Shown here piece by piece: positions 27,569 to 36,897 of a stretch of DNA of 64,000 nt. The translations under genes and the position numbers were made by a program. The DNA is taken from assembly GCA_963702765.1 (NCBI GenBank), contig CAVPEB010000037.1, positions 1 through 64,000 on the forward strand. The letters are read 5' to 3'. The stretch's first letter is position 1; every line of letters starts with the position of its first letter. The notes under the pieces were generated by a model. That model saw nothing but the letters and a program-made list of their open reading frames with translations. It ran no database searches and was not told the DNA's origin. Origin of the DNA: DATMNR01 sp963702765 (GTDB taxonomy: Bacteria; Chloroflexota; Ktedonobacteria; Ktedonobacterales; Ktedonobacteraceae).

Positions 27569-29986
27569 TTACCGTAACGATTCCCCCGCCAGCACAATTT
27601 TCACAGTGACCCCTTCACCTGGAGAACTTTTGATATTCAGGCTTCCACCAGCGATAGCCAGCAATGCGCTGTGAGTAAGCAATCCACTACCTGTGCCTGT
27701 TGTAGCATTACCAGCGGAGACAATACCAACACCATCATCGGCTACGACTACCTCCAGATAGTGGCGTTCGCGGTTATATGATGCGCTCAATGTAAGACGC
27801 AAGTGACGATGGACATCGTTTCCACGTCCATGGCGAGCTGCATTTCGCAACGCCTCTTGCACCGCTCCAAAGATCAATTCTGCAATAGCTGGAGGCGTCA
27901 CCTCGTCGATGGCAGTTGCCGTCTCTTCAGAGACCTGCCACTCAATGTCATCAAACGCATTTTGGAAGTCTTGCTCCAGCATTGTATGGATCGCATGCAT
28001 CATGCCATCTTGTTCCAGACGGTGTGGCGCGCCTGGAGCAGTTGTGCGCATCATAGTTGCGAGCCGACGATGAGCATCACTGATCAAATCTATTGCTTCA
28101 TTCAGTCCCTGTTCGCGACCCATCTCCGAAGGAGCAGCGCTTTCATACGCATACGCTTGCATAGCAGATCCAGAGCGCAATGTTTCCAATCGCAAAAGGG
28201 CAAGGTGCATCTGTGGCAGAATCTCATCATGCAGCACACGGCGCTGCTGTGCGCCAAGTAACTTCACATCCACAGTTCGACGACGTAAAAGTCCTGCTAC
28301 AGCTTGCATAGCTTCATGGTCACCAAGAGTATCCAGAATACGCTGACCACAGGCCTGCGCAAGGTCCATATCCTCCTCTGTAAAGGCACCGCCGTCTTCG
28401 CGAGGGCCCAGATAGAGCGCAGCCACAAGGCCTCTTTCATCGAAAATCGGCAATACCCAACAAATCATATGCTTTCCATGCAGTGTAATTTGAATACGTT
28501 TAGGAGCCTCAGCATCAATGTTGCCCTTTTTATTGAGGGCAACCAATTTGCTCCCGAGCACTGTTTCATTGGGCCAACGATAACTGAAATTACGTTTTAA
28601 AGTTCCTGCCGCCACAGTCATGTAAGCAAATTGAATTGCCAAAACATCATGGCAAAGATGAAAAAAGAGATTTCCCAGGTCTTGCTCAGTCTTCTGCAGG
28701 TCGGTATTCAACCAATGGCTAAGACTGGTACTGCGTACAAATGGTCCAAGCAACGCAATATAGCGATCATGGGCGGTATGGCTCCTCCATGTGAAAAGTG
28801 CATATGTTACAGCGGCAATAGACGTAATAAGTAACAACCCACCCAGACCACTATGAGTGAACGATACCAGTACCGCGATAAAAATAGCAACTCCCGTGGC
28901 AACAATAACGATACCTCGCCACTGTTCGAAGAAGCCCCTGCGTGCAAGAGAACGTTCGATCAGAATTCCATGACGCACAACAGAATATCCAATTAGCAGG
29001 ATAACAAGAGCCACCGCTAATGTAGCTGTCAGGTCGAGTACAATCAAATTAATAGGGAATACTTCAAGCAGGAGTGAGCCTGATGGAGGAGTTTGAGGCA
29101 CGGCGCTGAGAGCATTACGCTGTCCATATTGTATCCAGTTCACTATCGACTGAACGACCAGTATACCAAGCGTTGTTGTAAGAGCAGCCATCAGCAATGC
29201 TGCCAGTAATAAACCCGGCCTTGCCAGGTGCCAGGAGAGATAGGGTTCTTCTAGCAATTCCACATCTGTTGGATCATCCCAGAACGCATCGAGCAAAGCC
29301 TGGTGTAATGAGGGGACTTCGGAGTGATTATCTATGGCCGTGCGAGATCTTCTTAACCTTTCAGGCACATGTAAAGCATAGGCCCAGATTACATGCAGGA
29401 GACGGTTTATGCGTCCGAACGTAAACCAGGGGCCTATAGCACAAAACGTGACATAGCATAAAAACAGCACAGGAATCAAAACCAGGGGTGTGAAGCGTCC
29501 AGTTCCTAAATCGCTCAAGGTATCATTATACGCGATCAAGCGCAACGTGCCTACATATGTGAAGGTTGACTGGTTAATGATGAGCAATAGTAAGACGCTA
29601 CAGCCAACTATCGCACTGAGAGCTAATAAATATGGACGTCGCCTGCGCCAGCCCGGGTTTATCAGCGCGGCATAATATAAGCCAATGGCAAACCAGATAT
29701 ACGGCACGCCAAGCGCGGGCAGCCATATAAGATGCCATAAAAACTCTGGTGTGACCAAACCGGAAGATTGTGTAAGAGGTGCTGAGACCAATAAGGCATG
29801 AATAAAGAAAAACAGCGCGGAAAGCCCCAGGCCTACCACACCGAGACGGGCTATGCCACTTTTGCGATCTCCATTGAGCCATACTGTCATTGCTAGCCAT
29901 AGAAAAGCGACAAGGTTAAAGATTGAGAGAGCTAGAACGATCGTTTGGAGCACATATGCAGGCTCTAGAAACAAATGGAACGACAT
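27569..29986 (-). CDS. Membrane sensor histidine kinase
   Basis: 805-residue two-component kinase. Two blocks of transmembrane helices (about 10-190 and 255-385) are followed by a GAF-like region (about 430-565), a HisKA_3-type dimerisation helix with the phospho-acceptor in RRVLHDEILPQMH, and a C-terminal ATPase domain with the N box NAARHG and G box DDGVGI. This is the NarX/DesK-like class. The gene starts three bases after the stop of the response regulator gene, so the pair is one operon. The signal is unknown; the large membrane part suggests sensing at or in the membrane. Confidence 0.9.
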   Translation of the reverse strand: MSFHLFLEPAYVLQTIVLALSIFNLVAFLWLAMTVWLNGDRKSGIARLGVVGLGLSALFFFIHALLVSAPLTQSSGLVTPEFLWHLIWLPALGVPYIWFAIGLYYAALINPGWRRRRPYLLALSAIVGCSVLLLLIINQSTFTYVGTLRLIAYNDTLSDLGTGRFTPLVLIPVLFLCYVTFCAIGPWFTFGRINRLLHVIWAYALHVPERLRRSRTAIDNHSEVPSLHQALLDAFWDDPTDVELLEEPYLSWHLARPGLLLAALLMAALTTTLGILVVQSIVNWIQYGQRNALSAVPQTPPSGSLLLEVFPINLIVLDLTATLAVALVILLIGYSVVRHGILIERSLARRGFFEQWRGIVIVATGVAIFIAVLVSFTHSGLGGLLLITSIAAVTYALFTWRSHTAHDRYIALLGPFVRSTSLSHWLNTDLQKTEQDLGNLFFHLCHDVLAIQFAYMTVAAGTLKRNFSYRWPNETVLGSKLVALNKKGNIDAEAPKRIQITLHGKHMICWVLPIFDERGLVAALYLGPREDGGAFTEEDMDLAQACGQRILDTLGDHEAMQAVAGLLRRRTVDVKLLGAQQRRVLHDEILPQMHLALLRLETLRSGSAMQAYAYESAAPSEMGREQGLNEAIDLISDAHRRLATMMRTTAPGAPHRLEQDGMMHAIHTMLEQDFQNAFDDIEWQVSEETATAIDEVTPPAIAELIFGAVQEALRNAARHGRGNDVHRHLRLTLSASYNRERHYLEVVVADDGVGIVSAGNATTGTGSGLLTHSALLAIAGGSLNIKSSPGEGVTVKIVLAGESLR

Positions 29987-29989
29987 GCG

Positions 29990-30853
29990 TTAATCCTCTT
30001 TGTACCTGACACGGCGTATGACACGTCTACGTAACTCGTCCTCCCTGGTTTCTGAAGTCGATAGCGTTTCATGCTCATTGTCTGTCTGCGTTTCGAGATA
30101 CAATGGCACCCAATCGCCTCGACGATCCTGTACGAGCGCTACGCCATCTTCATCCCATATAATCATGCGGTTCAATGTAAAAATCAAGGTAGCCCTGGCT
30201 CGCGCAACTTTGTCGTCAACTGCGGTCTCACTCAAACCCCAGGATGCGTATATGCGCCCATTCGTGCGGCTGACCGCTCGCTTATCGTGCAAGTTGAGAC
30301 GAGCGGCAATCTGCTCGTTCGTCATACCCTGCGCCACTAACTCTGCCACACGAAGCTCATTCGGCTCTAGAAGGGCGCGCGGTGATTGTTCGTCGAGGTC
30401 GCGCACTTCTTGAACGCGATCCTCTATCTCGGGATCAACGAGACTTCTCCCGTTAACAGCATCGCGCAAGAGAGGCACTAGCATACTCGGCAGCAGGTAG
30501 TTGCTCTTGCGCACATACGCATAATGGGTCAGAATACCCGATGCGCGAAACTCACGATAATATTCATCGTCATCCTGTATGGAGTAAAAGACTACAGGCA
30601 AACGAGGGCGCTCGCGACGTATCGCTACGGCTGCCCCGACCCCGCTGATTGCCTTCCGTCCTACCTGCGCATCTTGCAATTGCACATCCATCAAGATAAC
30701 ATCAATATCGAGTTCTAATGCTTTTGTTATAGCCTCCCGGCCGGTTGATGCCTCGCCCAGAACCTGCACAGATCCAGTCGCCTGCAAGCCCTGTCGCAAA
30801 GCCACACGCAACGGGCCATGATCATCAACTAACAATACTTTTATGATTGGCAT
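29990..30853 (-). CDS. LuxR-type (NarL-like) response regulator
   Basis: 287 residues from the ATG at 30853. Receiver domain at the N-terminus (KVLLVDDHGPLR; the phosphorylated Asp is in DVILMDVQL), followed by a linker and a helix-turn-helix domain with ELRVAELVAQGMTNEQIAARL. The open frame continues upstream to 30955 but those residues do not resemble a receiver. It is the first gene of the operon with the kinase. Its DNA targets are not visible here. Confidence 0.9.
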   Translation of the reverse strand: MPIIKVLLVDDHGPLRVALRQGLQATGSVQVLGEASTGREAITKALELDIDVILMDVQLQDAQVGRKAISGVGAAVAIRRERPRLPVVFYSIQDDDEYYREFRASGILTHYAYVRKSNYLLPSMLVPLLRDAVNGRSLVDPEIEDRVQEVRDLDEQSPRALLEPNELRVAELVAQGMTNEQIAARLNLHDKRAVSRTNGRIYASWGLSETAVDDKVARARATLIFTLNRMIIWDEDGVALVQDRRGDWVPLYLETQTDNEHETLSTSETREDELRRRVIRRVRYKED

Positions 30854-30989
30854 AAACAATCTAAGCCTTCCATTGACCTGAGGTAAGTAGTGTACAGTTA
30901 AGTATATCAGGTTCCAGTGAAGGTATACAGGTTTTACGTCACTGTATGCAGGCACTCGAGAACATGATGAAAGAGAGCGTCAGATAGGC

Positions 30990-31742
30990 TCAGCCTTTAG
31001 CAGCCATCTGCTCAAAATACTCAATTGCCTCCTGTGCAGTCGCAGGCTTCAAGATATTGTTAGCAGCAAAATCCTGTGCCAGCGGATACTCAGTCTTGCG
31101 TACCCGATCTGCCGCAGCATCCAGGTCATAGTTCGTCTTCCGCAAATTCACACCTGGCCCTAGGAGCAGCCAATAAGCCCCAGGTTCACCATAGGGCATT
31201 CCTACACTCCCAGCGTTCAAAACTCTTTTTCCATCACACACACGATCAAACTGCATATGTGTATGCCCACAAACCACCACATCCTCCTTCACTCCTGCAA
31301 GCACCTCACTCAACCGCTCCTGCGGTGTCGCCTCAGTCAGTATCTCCATATCGCTTCTGGGTGAACCATGACAAAACAGTACCTCTCCAAGACCTTCAAC
31401 GTGAAACGAAATCTTTTCTGGCAATGCCGCCATGAAATCCCTTTGCCTTTGTTCCATCTGCCCTGCCGTCCATATCGTAGCTGCCCGCACCTCCTTCGAC
31501 TTGATATAGCTAAGTGAGCCTCCATCAAAAGCCTCGACGACTTCGCGTTCACAATTTCCCCGTATCCAACTCACACGATCACCCAAACGCAGCAAGACTT
31601 CAAGTACGTCTCGTGACATAGGCCCAGGCACTATATCTCCACCTATGACAATCACATCCACCCCTTCACGATCAATTTCGTTCAATACAGCTTCCAGTGC
31701 CGGTAAATTTCCATGAATATCATAGAGAGCCGCAATCTTCAT
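30990..31742 (-). CDS. Metallophosphoesterase (YfcE-like)
   Basis: 250-residue phosphoesterase of the calcineurin-like superfamily. Metal-binding motifs appear in order: DIHGNLPALEAVL, GGDIVPGP, GNCERE and GHTHMQFDR. The ATG at 31742 follows AAAGGA; an in-frame start at 31844 would add an unrelated stretch. Substrate unknown; small members of this family act on phosphodiesters. Confidence 0.88.
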   Translation of the reverse strand: MKIAALYDIHGNLPALEAVLNEIDREGVDVIVIGGDIVPGPMSRDVLEVLLRLGDRVSWIRGNCEREVVEAFDGGSLSYIKSKEVRAATIWTAGQMEQRQRDFMAALPEKISFHVEGLGEVLFCHGSPRSDMEILTEATPQERLSEVLAGVKEDVVVCGHTHMQFDRVCDGKRVLNAGSVGMPYGEPGAYWLLLGPGVNLRKTNYDLDAAADRVRKTEYPLAQDFAANNILKPATAQEAIEYFEQMAAKG

Positions 31743-31996
31743 CGTCTTTTTCCTTTCTTCTTTACCCATCACGTATCCCAAAAGTATAGCAGCACATATG
31801 AACTGAGAGAAGACAAAATGAATGCTCTTAGCATAGATGATCATTTAAAATCATCTGTAATCGAATTCCGGAATTTCTTGCTAATTTAATGCCGGCCATA
31901 TGATAAGATAATGATCAGTTGAACTTGCTTGGGGACAGGAAACAGCAAACTTCTTTGATCGAAACACCTCGCCCCTTAACCAAGGATAAGTAGTCC

Positions 31997-33480
31997 ATGC
32001 AACAGAATGGCCAGCACGACCAATCATATACGAAATCAATACATGGGTATGGCTCAATGATTTGAGCAGTCAATACAAACGCCCAATCACACTCGGCACA
32101 GTTCCGTCACAAGAGTGGGATGCAATTGCCACATTGGGTGTGGATGCTGTTTGGCTGATGGGCGTATGGGAGCGAAGCCCTGAGGGGATACGCATAGCAA
32201 ACGAAAACACAGGTCTAATAGCCGATTTCCATCGTGCATTGCCTGACTACACTCCTGCTGATAATGTAGGCTCAGCCTATTGCGTGCGCAACTACATCGT
32301 AGATCAACATCTCGGCGGGCCAGAAGGACTTGCCAGTGCAAGGCAGATGCTTGCTCAGCGAGGCCTACGGCTCATGCTCGATTTTGTAGCCAATCACGTG
32401 GCAACCGATCATCCCTGGGTTATTGAACATCCAGAATATTTTGTGCAAGGCACGCCCAACGAATTAGCCCAGACGAGTGGCGAGTTTTTTGATGCAGGTG
32501 GAGCAGTCATTGCCAACGGGCGCGATCCTTATTTTCCTCCATGGTCTGATGTAGCACAGCTCAACGCTTTCAATCCAACCCTACGCCAGGCTATCATAGA
32601 AACATTGATTTCAATTGCTGAACAATGCGATGGCATGCGCTGCGATATGGCAATGTTATTGATCAACAGTATCTTTAAGCGCACATGGGGCAATCGCGTA
32701 GGCGAACCTCCCTCAGAAGAGTACTGGAGAGAGATGTTCCGCGCTGTACGATCAAAATATCCCTACGTGCTTTTTATGGCGGAAGCGTATTGGGATCTGG
32801 AATGGGATTTACAGCAACTCGGCTTCGACTATTGTTACGACAAGCGGTTGTATGATCGCCTGGTACACGATAACGCCGAAAGTGTACGCCTTCACCTCAC
32901 CGCCAGTCTGGATTACCAGGACAAGTTAGTGCGTTTCATAGAAAATCATGACGAGCCGCGTGCAGCGGCAACATTCTCTCCGGAAAAAGAACGTGCTGCT
33001 GCGCTGATATTGATGACATTACCAGGAGCCAAACTCCTCTATGAAGGTCAACTCGAAGGACGAATGATAAGGCCACCAGTATTTCTTGCTCGCCGACCGA
33101 TTGAACCAATCGACGCAGATCTGCAAGCGTTCTACTATCAACTCTTGGCTACGATAACACAGTCGGATTTGCTCGGAGGTGAATGGTTATTATGCGAGCG
33201 TTCAGGTTGGCCGGATAATAGTAGCGATATGAATCTGGTAGCATGGTGCTGGAGCCAGAACGAGTCACATCACCTGGTCGTTGTGAACCTCTCAGAGAAC
33301 CAATCACAGGCACGCATTCATCTACCATGGAACGACCTGGCTGCAAGAACATGGCAGTTAATAGATTTGATGTCCGGTGATGTTTTCCAGCGAGATGGCG
33401 ATGAGATGAACAAGTCAGGCTTATACGTGGATTTACCCGCCTGGAAATTCTATTTCTTACAAATTCAACTAGACTTGTAA
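31997..33480 (+). CDS. GH13 alpha-amylase-family enzyme (frame break near the start)
   Basis: Cytoplasmic alpha-glucan-acting enzyme, about 493 residues when repaired. Catalytic residues are present: nucleophile Asp in RCDMAML, acid Glu in FMAEAYWD, and the third Asp in ENHDEPR. The uninterrupted frame has its first start codon only at TTG 32062, but it is open further upstream and encodes WPARPIIYEINTWVWLNDL, the normal beginning of this subgroup. The ATG at 31997 with AAGGA ahead of it is in another frame; removing two bases near 32005-32008 would join them as MQQWPARPIIYEINTW. No signal peptide. The exact reaction (hydrolase or transferase) is not settled. Confidence 0.8.
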
Positions 33481-33501
33481 AGGCTGGTAAGAAATGCTTT
33501 G

Positions 33502-34351
33502 CTAATATCCAGTGCTCTTCTCAAAAGCGGTGGCCATAACACTGTAGCCTTTGTTGGTTGCATGGATATCATGAAATATACTACACATCCAGGTATAACT
33601 GCAGATGTTCGGGATTTGGAGTTTTTGAACCACCGAAGGCACTAAAAACATCGCTAATGACGCCAAACCCTTTTACATCTTCTGCGAGATGCTCATTAAA
33701 TTTCTGAATATATGACACTTGTTTCGGACAAATATTCTGATAGGGATCGTAGTAGTTCATCAACACAATGTCACCGGTTAGTTTACCATTCACAGTCAGC
33801 GCCTTCTTTAACTGTGGCAAAATGATTCCTGTCAGATCCTTATCGAGTCTGGTAAGGTCTGTATCAAAGTTTGAACTAATCATGCAATTGCTCGTCTTGA
33901 CATCTCTCTGAAGGTCATTCGCGCCGATATCAAGCGTGATGGGACTGACCTGTCCGCTGTGATTATGCAAGAAATTCAACGCTGCGTCGAGTTGAGAGCC
34001 AGGATATAATTGCTTACGCAGGTACCATACGGGGCATTTACCATTGATGAAGGTACTACTCGACTCGGCAAAACAGCCAAGATTTACCAGATGTTTTACA
34101 CCATGCTTTTTGAGGCTAGTGAAGTAGTCATCAACATAGCCTTGAAAAAAATCAAAATCGGGCTGATAACCAAACGCGAGCGAATCTCCCAGGGCCAGGT
34201 AGTACTTCTTTGGTCCAACAAGTGAAGATCCAAGACCACTCGAAGACGCAAAAGAAGATGCCAAACTGATAGGGAATAGCATAACGAAAAGGGAGACAAC
34301 GAGGATAATCGGGGCTATGAAATAACGGTATGCGCGTGACTTTCCTAACAT
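33502..34351 (-). CDS. Secreted SGNH/GDSL hydrolase (one frameshift)
   Basis: Exported esterase/lipase-like enzyme, 282 residues when repaired. A signal peptide or N-terminal anchor (FIAPIILVVSLFVMLFPISL) precedes block I ALGDSLAFG with the nucleophile Ser, then DIGANDLQ (Asn block III). The open frame stops at 33581, before block V. Removing one base at about 33610 continues the protein into HDIHATNKGY, which holds the catalytic Asp and His, and ends at 33502. The 3' part is therefore likely functional. Substrate unknown. Confidence 0.78.
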
Positions 34352-34449
34352 AAAAGTCCTCCTGAAAGAAATGAATATACATATGTCTGAACGGCTTTCC
34401 GTCAGGAATTCGGAGGCGTTACAATCATATCCTGAGCAATATATAAAAC

Positions 34450-34478
34450 TTGACTTTCACTTCAACCCCTGCTATACT
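34450..34478 (+). promoter_or_regulatory. Strong sigma-70-like promoter
   Basis: TTGACT at 34450-34455 and TATACT at 34473-34478 with exactly 17 bases between. Transcription would start near 34485 and run toward the VOC gene, leaving a leader of about 185 bases. Confidence 0.6.
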
Positions 34479-34486
34479 AACTCTTG

Positions 34487-34518
34487 TTAGAAAATATGTA
34501 CTAATACATGCTTTCTAA
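34487..34518. promoter_or_regulatory. 32-base palindromic operator-like site
   Basis: TTAGAAA-a-TATGTA is mirrored after CTAA by TACATG-c-TTTCTAA (12 of 13 arm pairs match). It sits exactly where the transcript of the 34450 promoter would begin, a classical repressor position. The regulator is not obvious; no repressor gene adjoins it. Confidence 0.5.
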
Positions 34519-34670
34519 TACTCGTAGCCCCTGCGTAATTCTGCCTTTTCTGCACAGATACAGTGTGGAAAGAAAGAAATGAAACGTAAAAAACTCAATG
34601 CAGAACTGATGCCAGACCTCGTTTATCTAAGGGAAGTAGATTTGTAATGTAAGTAACTAAAGGAGGAACT

Positions 34671-35089
34671 ATGCAATCAAAACTCAACCCGTACATCAGC
34701 TTTAAGGACACCACCCGTGAAGCTATGGAATTTTATCGCACGGTCTTTGGCGGCAAACTTAATATCAGCACGTTTAAAGAATTTCACGCTTCTCAAGATC
34801 CAGAGCGAAGACAACTTGGTTATGCACTCCGTGCTAGAGGCTGATAACGGCATTACCATTATGGCCTCTGACACCCCGAACAGAATGGAATTTCATCCCG
34901 GGACAAATATGAGCATCTCACTGACTGGTGACAACGAAGCAGAATTGAAAGCATATTTTGAGAAGCTATCGGCTGGCGGCACGAGTTACCATGCCACTCG
35001 AAAAAGCCATGTGGGGTGACTCGTTTGGTATGTGTATAGACAAGTTCGGCGTACAATGGTTGGTGAACATCTCTGGTCAAAAGGCATAG
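34671..35089 (+). CDS. VOC/PhnB-like protein (two frameshifts)
   Basis: Glyoxalase-fold protein of the PhnB/3-demethylubiquinone methyltransferase-like group, 138 residues when repaired. Starts MQSKLNPYISFKDTTREAMEFY, then SEDNLVMHSVLEADNGITIMASDTP in another frame, then TMPLEKAMWGDSFGMCIDKFG and WLVNIS in the third. Removing G at about 34803 and A at about 34984 restores one protein of normal length. AGGAGG precedes the ATG at 34671. Function within the VOC family is unknown. Confidence 0.75.
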
Positions 35090-35115
35090 CGCTGGAAATA
35101 CATTTTCTGCATACA

Positions 35116-35160
35116 TGAACAAGAAAAAGCCCACTGCTTGAGTGGGCTTTTTCTTGTTCA
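35116..35160. terminator. Perfect 20-base-stem terminator
   Basis: Arms 35116-35135 and 35141-35160 are exact inverse repeats (core AAAAAGCCCACT/AGTGGGCTTTTT) with a five-base loop. The 3' arm includes TTTTT and the structure can act in either direction. Confidence 0.85.
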
Positions 35161-35374
35161 ACTTCCACCTTCCACATCAAATCTTCACTGAGTAACCCTA
35201 CAACAATGGAAAGAACCAGAGGCACCCAATAACCATGGAGTACACTTTTCACTTTGCAAAATGATGGGAATCTATGATCGTGCAAAAACTTTTCAAATCT
35301 CCATTTCTGGTATACTTTATTTACAACAAACACATGTTAGATGTTAAAGGGCCTACCCTCTGAAAGAAAGAGCA

Positions 35375-36799
35375 ATGTCAACGCCGCAACCACTGCCAAC
35401 AATGGAGAATCAAGAAGAGAATATCAAATCCTCAGAAGGCGTGCTGAGCGCACATTTCCGCCCGCTTACACTCGGACTCATCTTGATTATACTGGGTCCA
35501 GCGTTTGAGGCGCTGGCCGTGGCAACAATTCTCCCCAAAATCGTTACTGATCTGGGTGGGCTTAGTTTTTATGGCTGGTCTTTTAGTGCATATATGCTGG
35601 CAACACTTGTGGGACTCATTCTGGCAGGTGACGAAGCAGACTACAGAGGGCCTACGCTTCCTTTCATTATCGGAGTGGTTGCCTTCGTATCCGGGCTGCT
35701 GCTGGCTGTTATAGCTCCATCTATGCTTGTTTTTGTAGTGAGCAGAGCAGTGCAAGGCTTTGGTGCAGGCATTCTGGTCTCAGTCATATATGCTTGCGTT
35801 GGACAGGGATATCCAGAGCAGTTGAAACCACGCATGGTGGCAATGCTCGCCAGCGCCTGGGTAATTCCAGGATTGATTGGCCCCGCGCTTGCGGGTATCA
35901 TCTCCGATTTTTTTGGCTGGCGCTGGGTATTCCTTGGCCTGGTCTTCATTTTACCTCTGGGGATCGGCCTGGTGCTCCCAGCCTTACGAAGGCTTACTCT
36001 TTTAAAGAAGAAAAGAGCAGCGAGAACATTTGATGTACGTCGTCTCTTAGCAACAGCAGGTCTTGTTGCGGGAGCGGGCATGGCTTTGACAGGTTTACAG
36101 GTGCAATCAGTGCCTCTTGCACTCGTATTGCTGCTGTTTGGTCTGGCCATAGGCGTACCATCACTTCGTTTCGTCCTTCCACCTGGTACGCTACGCGCAA
36201 AAGCAGGATTACCCGCAGCAATTGTTACGATTGGGCTACTCAGCATAGCTTTCTTTGGTGCAGAAGCCTTTCTTCCGCTGACGTTGATCTCATTACGAGG
36301 ACAAAACACAATTATTGCTGGCATTGCTCTTACTGCAGCAACCTTATGCTGGACTGCCGGTTCATGGCTGCAAGCGCATTTTGCGCCAACTCAAAGTCGC
36401 CGCACGCTTGTCTTGATCGGCTTATTTTTCATTGCAATGGGCATTGGAGGTATTGCAATCATCCTCATTCCTGCTATCCCAGCTCTGGTAGCCATAGTAG
36501 CATGGGGAGTTGGAGGTCTTGGCATGGGCCTTGCCTATTCGACAATAAGCCTCGTTGTTCTGGAAACGGCTCCTAAAGATGAGGTCGGCTCGGCATCGGC
36601 ATCAATGGAGCTTTCCTCAGTTCTCGGAACTGCTCTTGGTACCGGCCTTGGAGGAGTGATCATCGCGTTTGCAGCAGGAACCGGTCACTCCCAAAGTTGG
36701 GGCATAGCTGTGATAGATATACTTGTCATCGCATTTATCGGCCTTTCCTGCCTGACAGCGTTGAGATTACCAGGAAGAAGACCTCAGAATTCTGCATAA
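35375..36799 (+). CDS. MFS transporter, drug-exporter type
   Basis: 474-residue major facilitator with 12-14 hydrophobic helices. Begins after a short hydrophilic tail with 'LGLILIILGPAFEALAVATILPKI'; motif-C-like 'GLIGPALAGIISDFFGWRWVF' near helix 5 is characteristic of drug:H+ antiporters (DHA). It stands alone, transcribed after a strong terminator. Substrate unknown; it could also export sugars or metabolites. Confidence 0.87.
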   Translation: MSTPQPLPTMENQEENIKSSEGVLSAHFRPLTLGLILIILGPAFEALAVATILPKIVTDLGGLSFYGWSFSAYMLATLVGLILAGDEADYRGPTLPFIIGVVAFVSGLLLAVIAPSMLVFVVSRAVQGFGAGILVSVIYACVGQGYPEQLKPRMVAMLASAWVIPGLIGPALAGIISDFFGWRWVFLGLVFILPLGIGLVLPALRRLTLLKKKRAARTFDVRRLLATAGLVAGAGMALTGLQVQSVPLALVLLLFGLAIGVPSLRFVLPPGTLRAKAGLPAAIVTIGLLSIAFFGAEAFLPLTLISLRGQNTIIAGIALTAATLCWTAGSWLQAHFAPTQSRRTLVLIGLFFIAMGIGGIAIILIPAIPALVAIVAWGVGGLGMGLAYSTISLVVLETAPKDEVGSASASMELSSVLGTALGTGLGGVIIAFAAGTGHSQSWGIAVIDILVIAFIGLSCLTALRLPGRRPQNSA

Positions 36800-36897
36800 C
36801 ATGTTGTTTGTAGAGCCACAGTGTTTGACCCCTTACTGCATTTAGGCTATAGTTCAGAAAAGAACAACGTTACAAGCCATTTTTGTAGGTGAGGTTT

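Larger units (their letters stand above)
34352..34670. other. Divergent promoter region of hydrolase and VOC genes
   Basis: About 320 bases. It contains a strong promoter at 34450-34478, a 32-base palindrome at 34487-34518 and a possible 22-codon ORF at 34579-34647 (MKRKKLNAELMPDLVYLREVDL in outline, preceded by GAAAGAAAG). No other gene seen. Confidence 0.4.
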
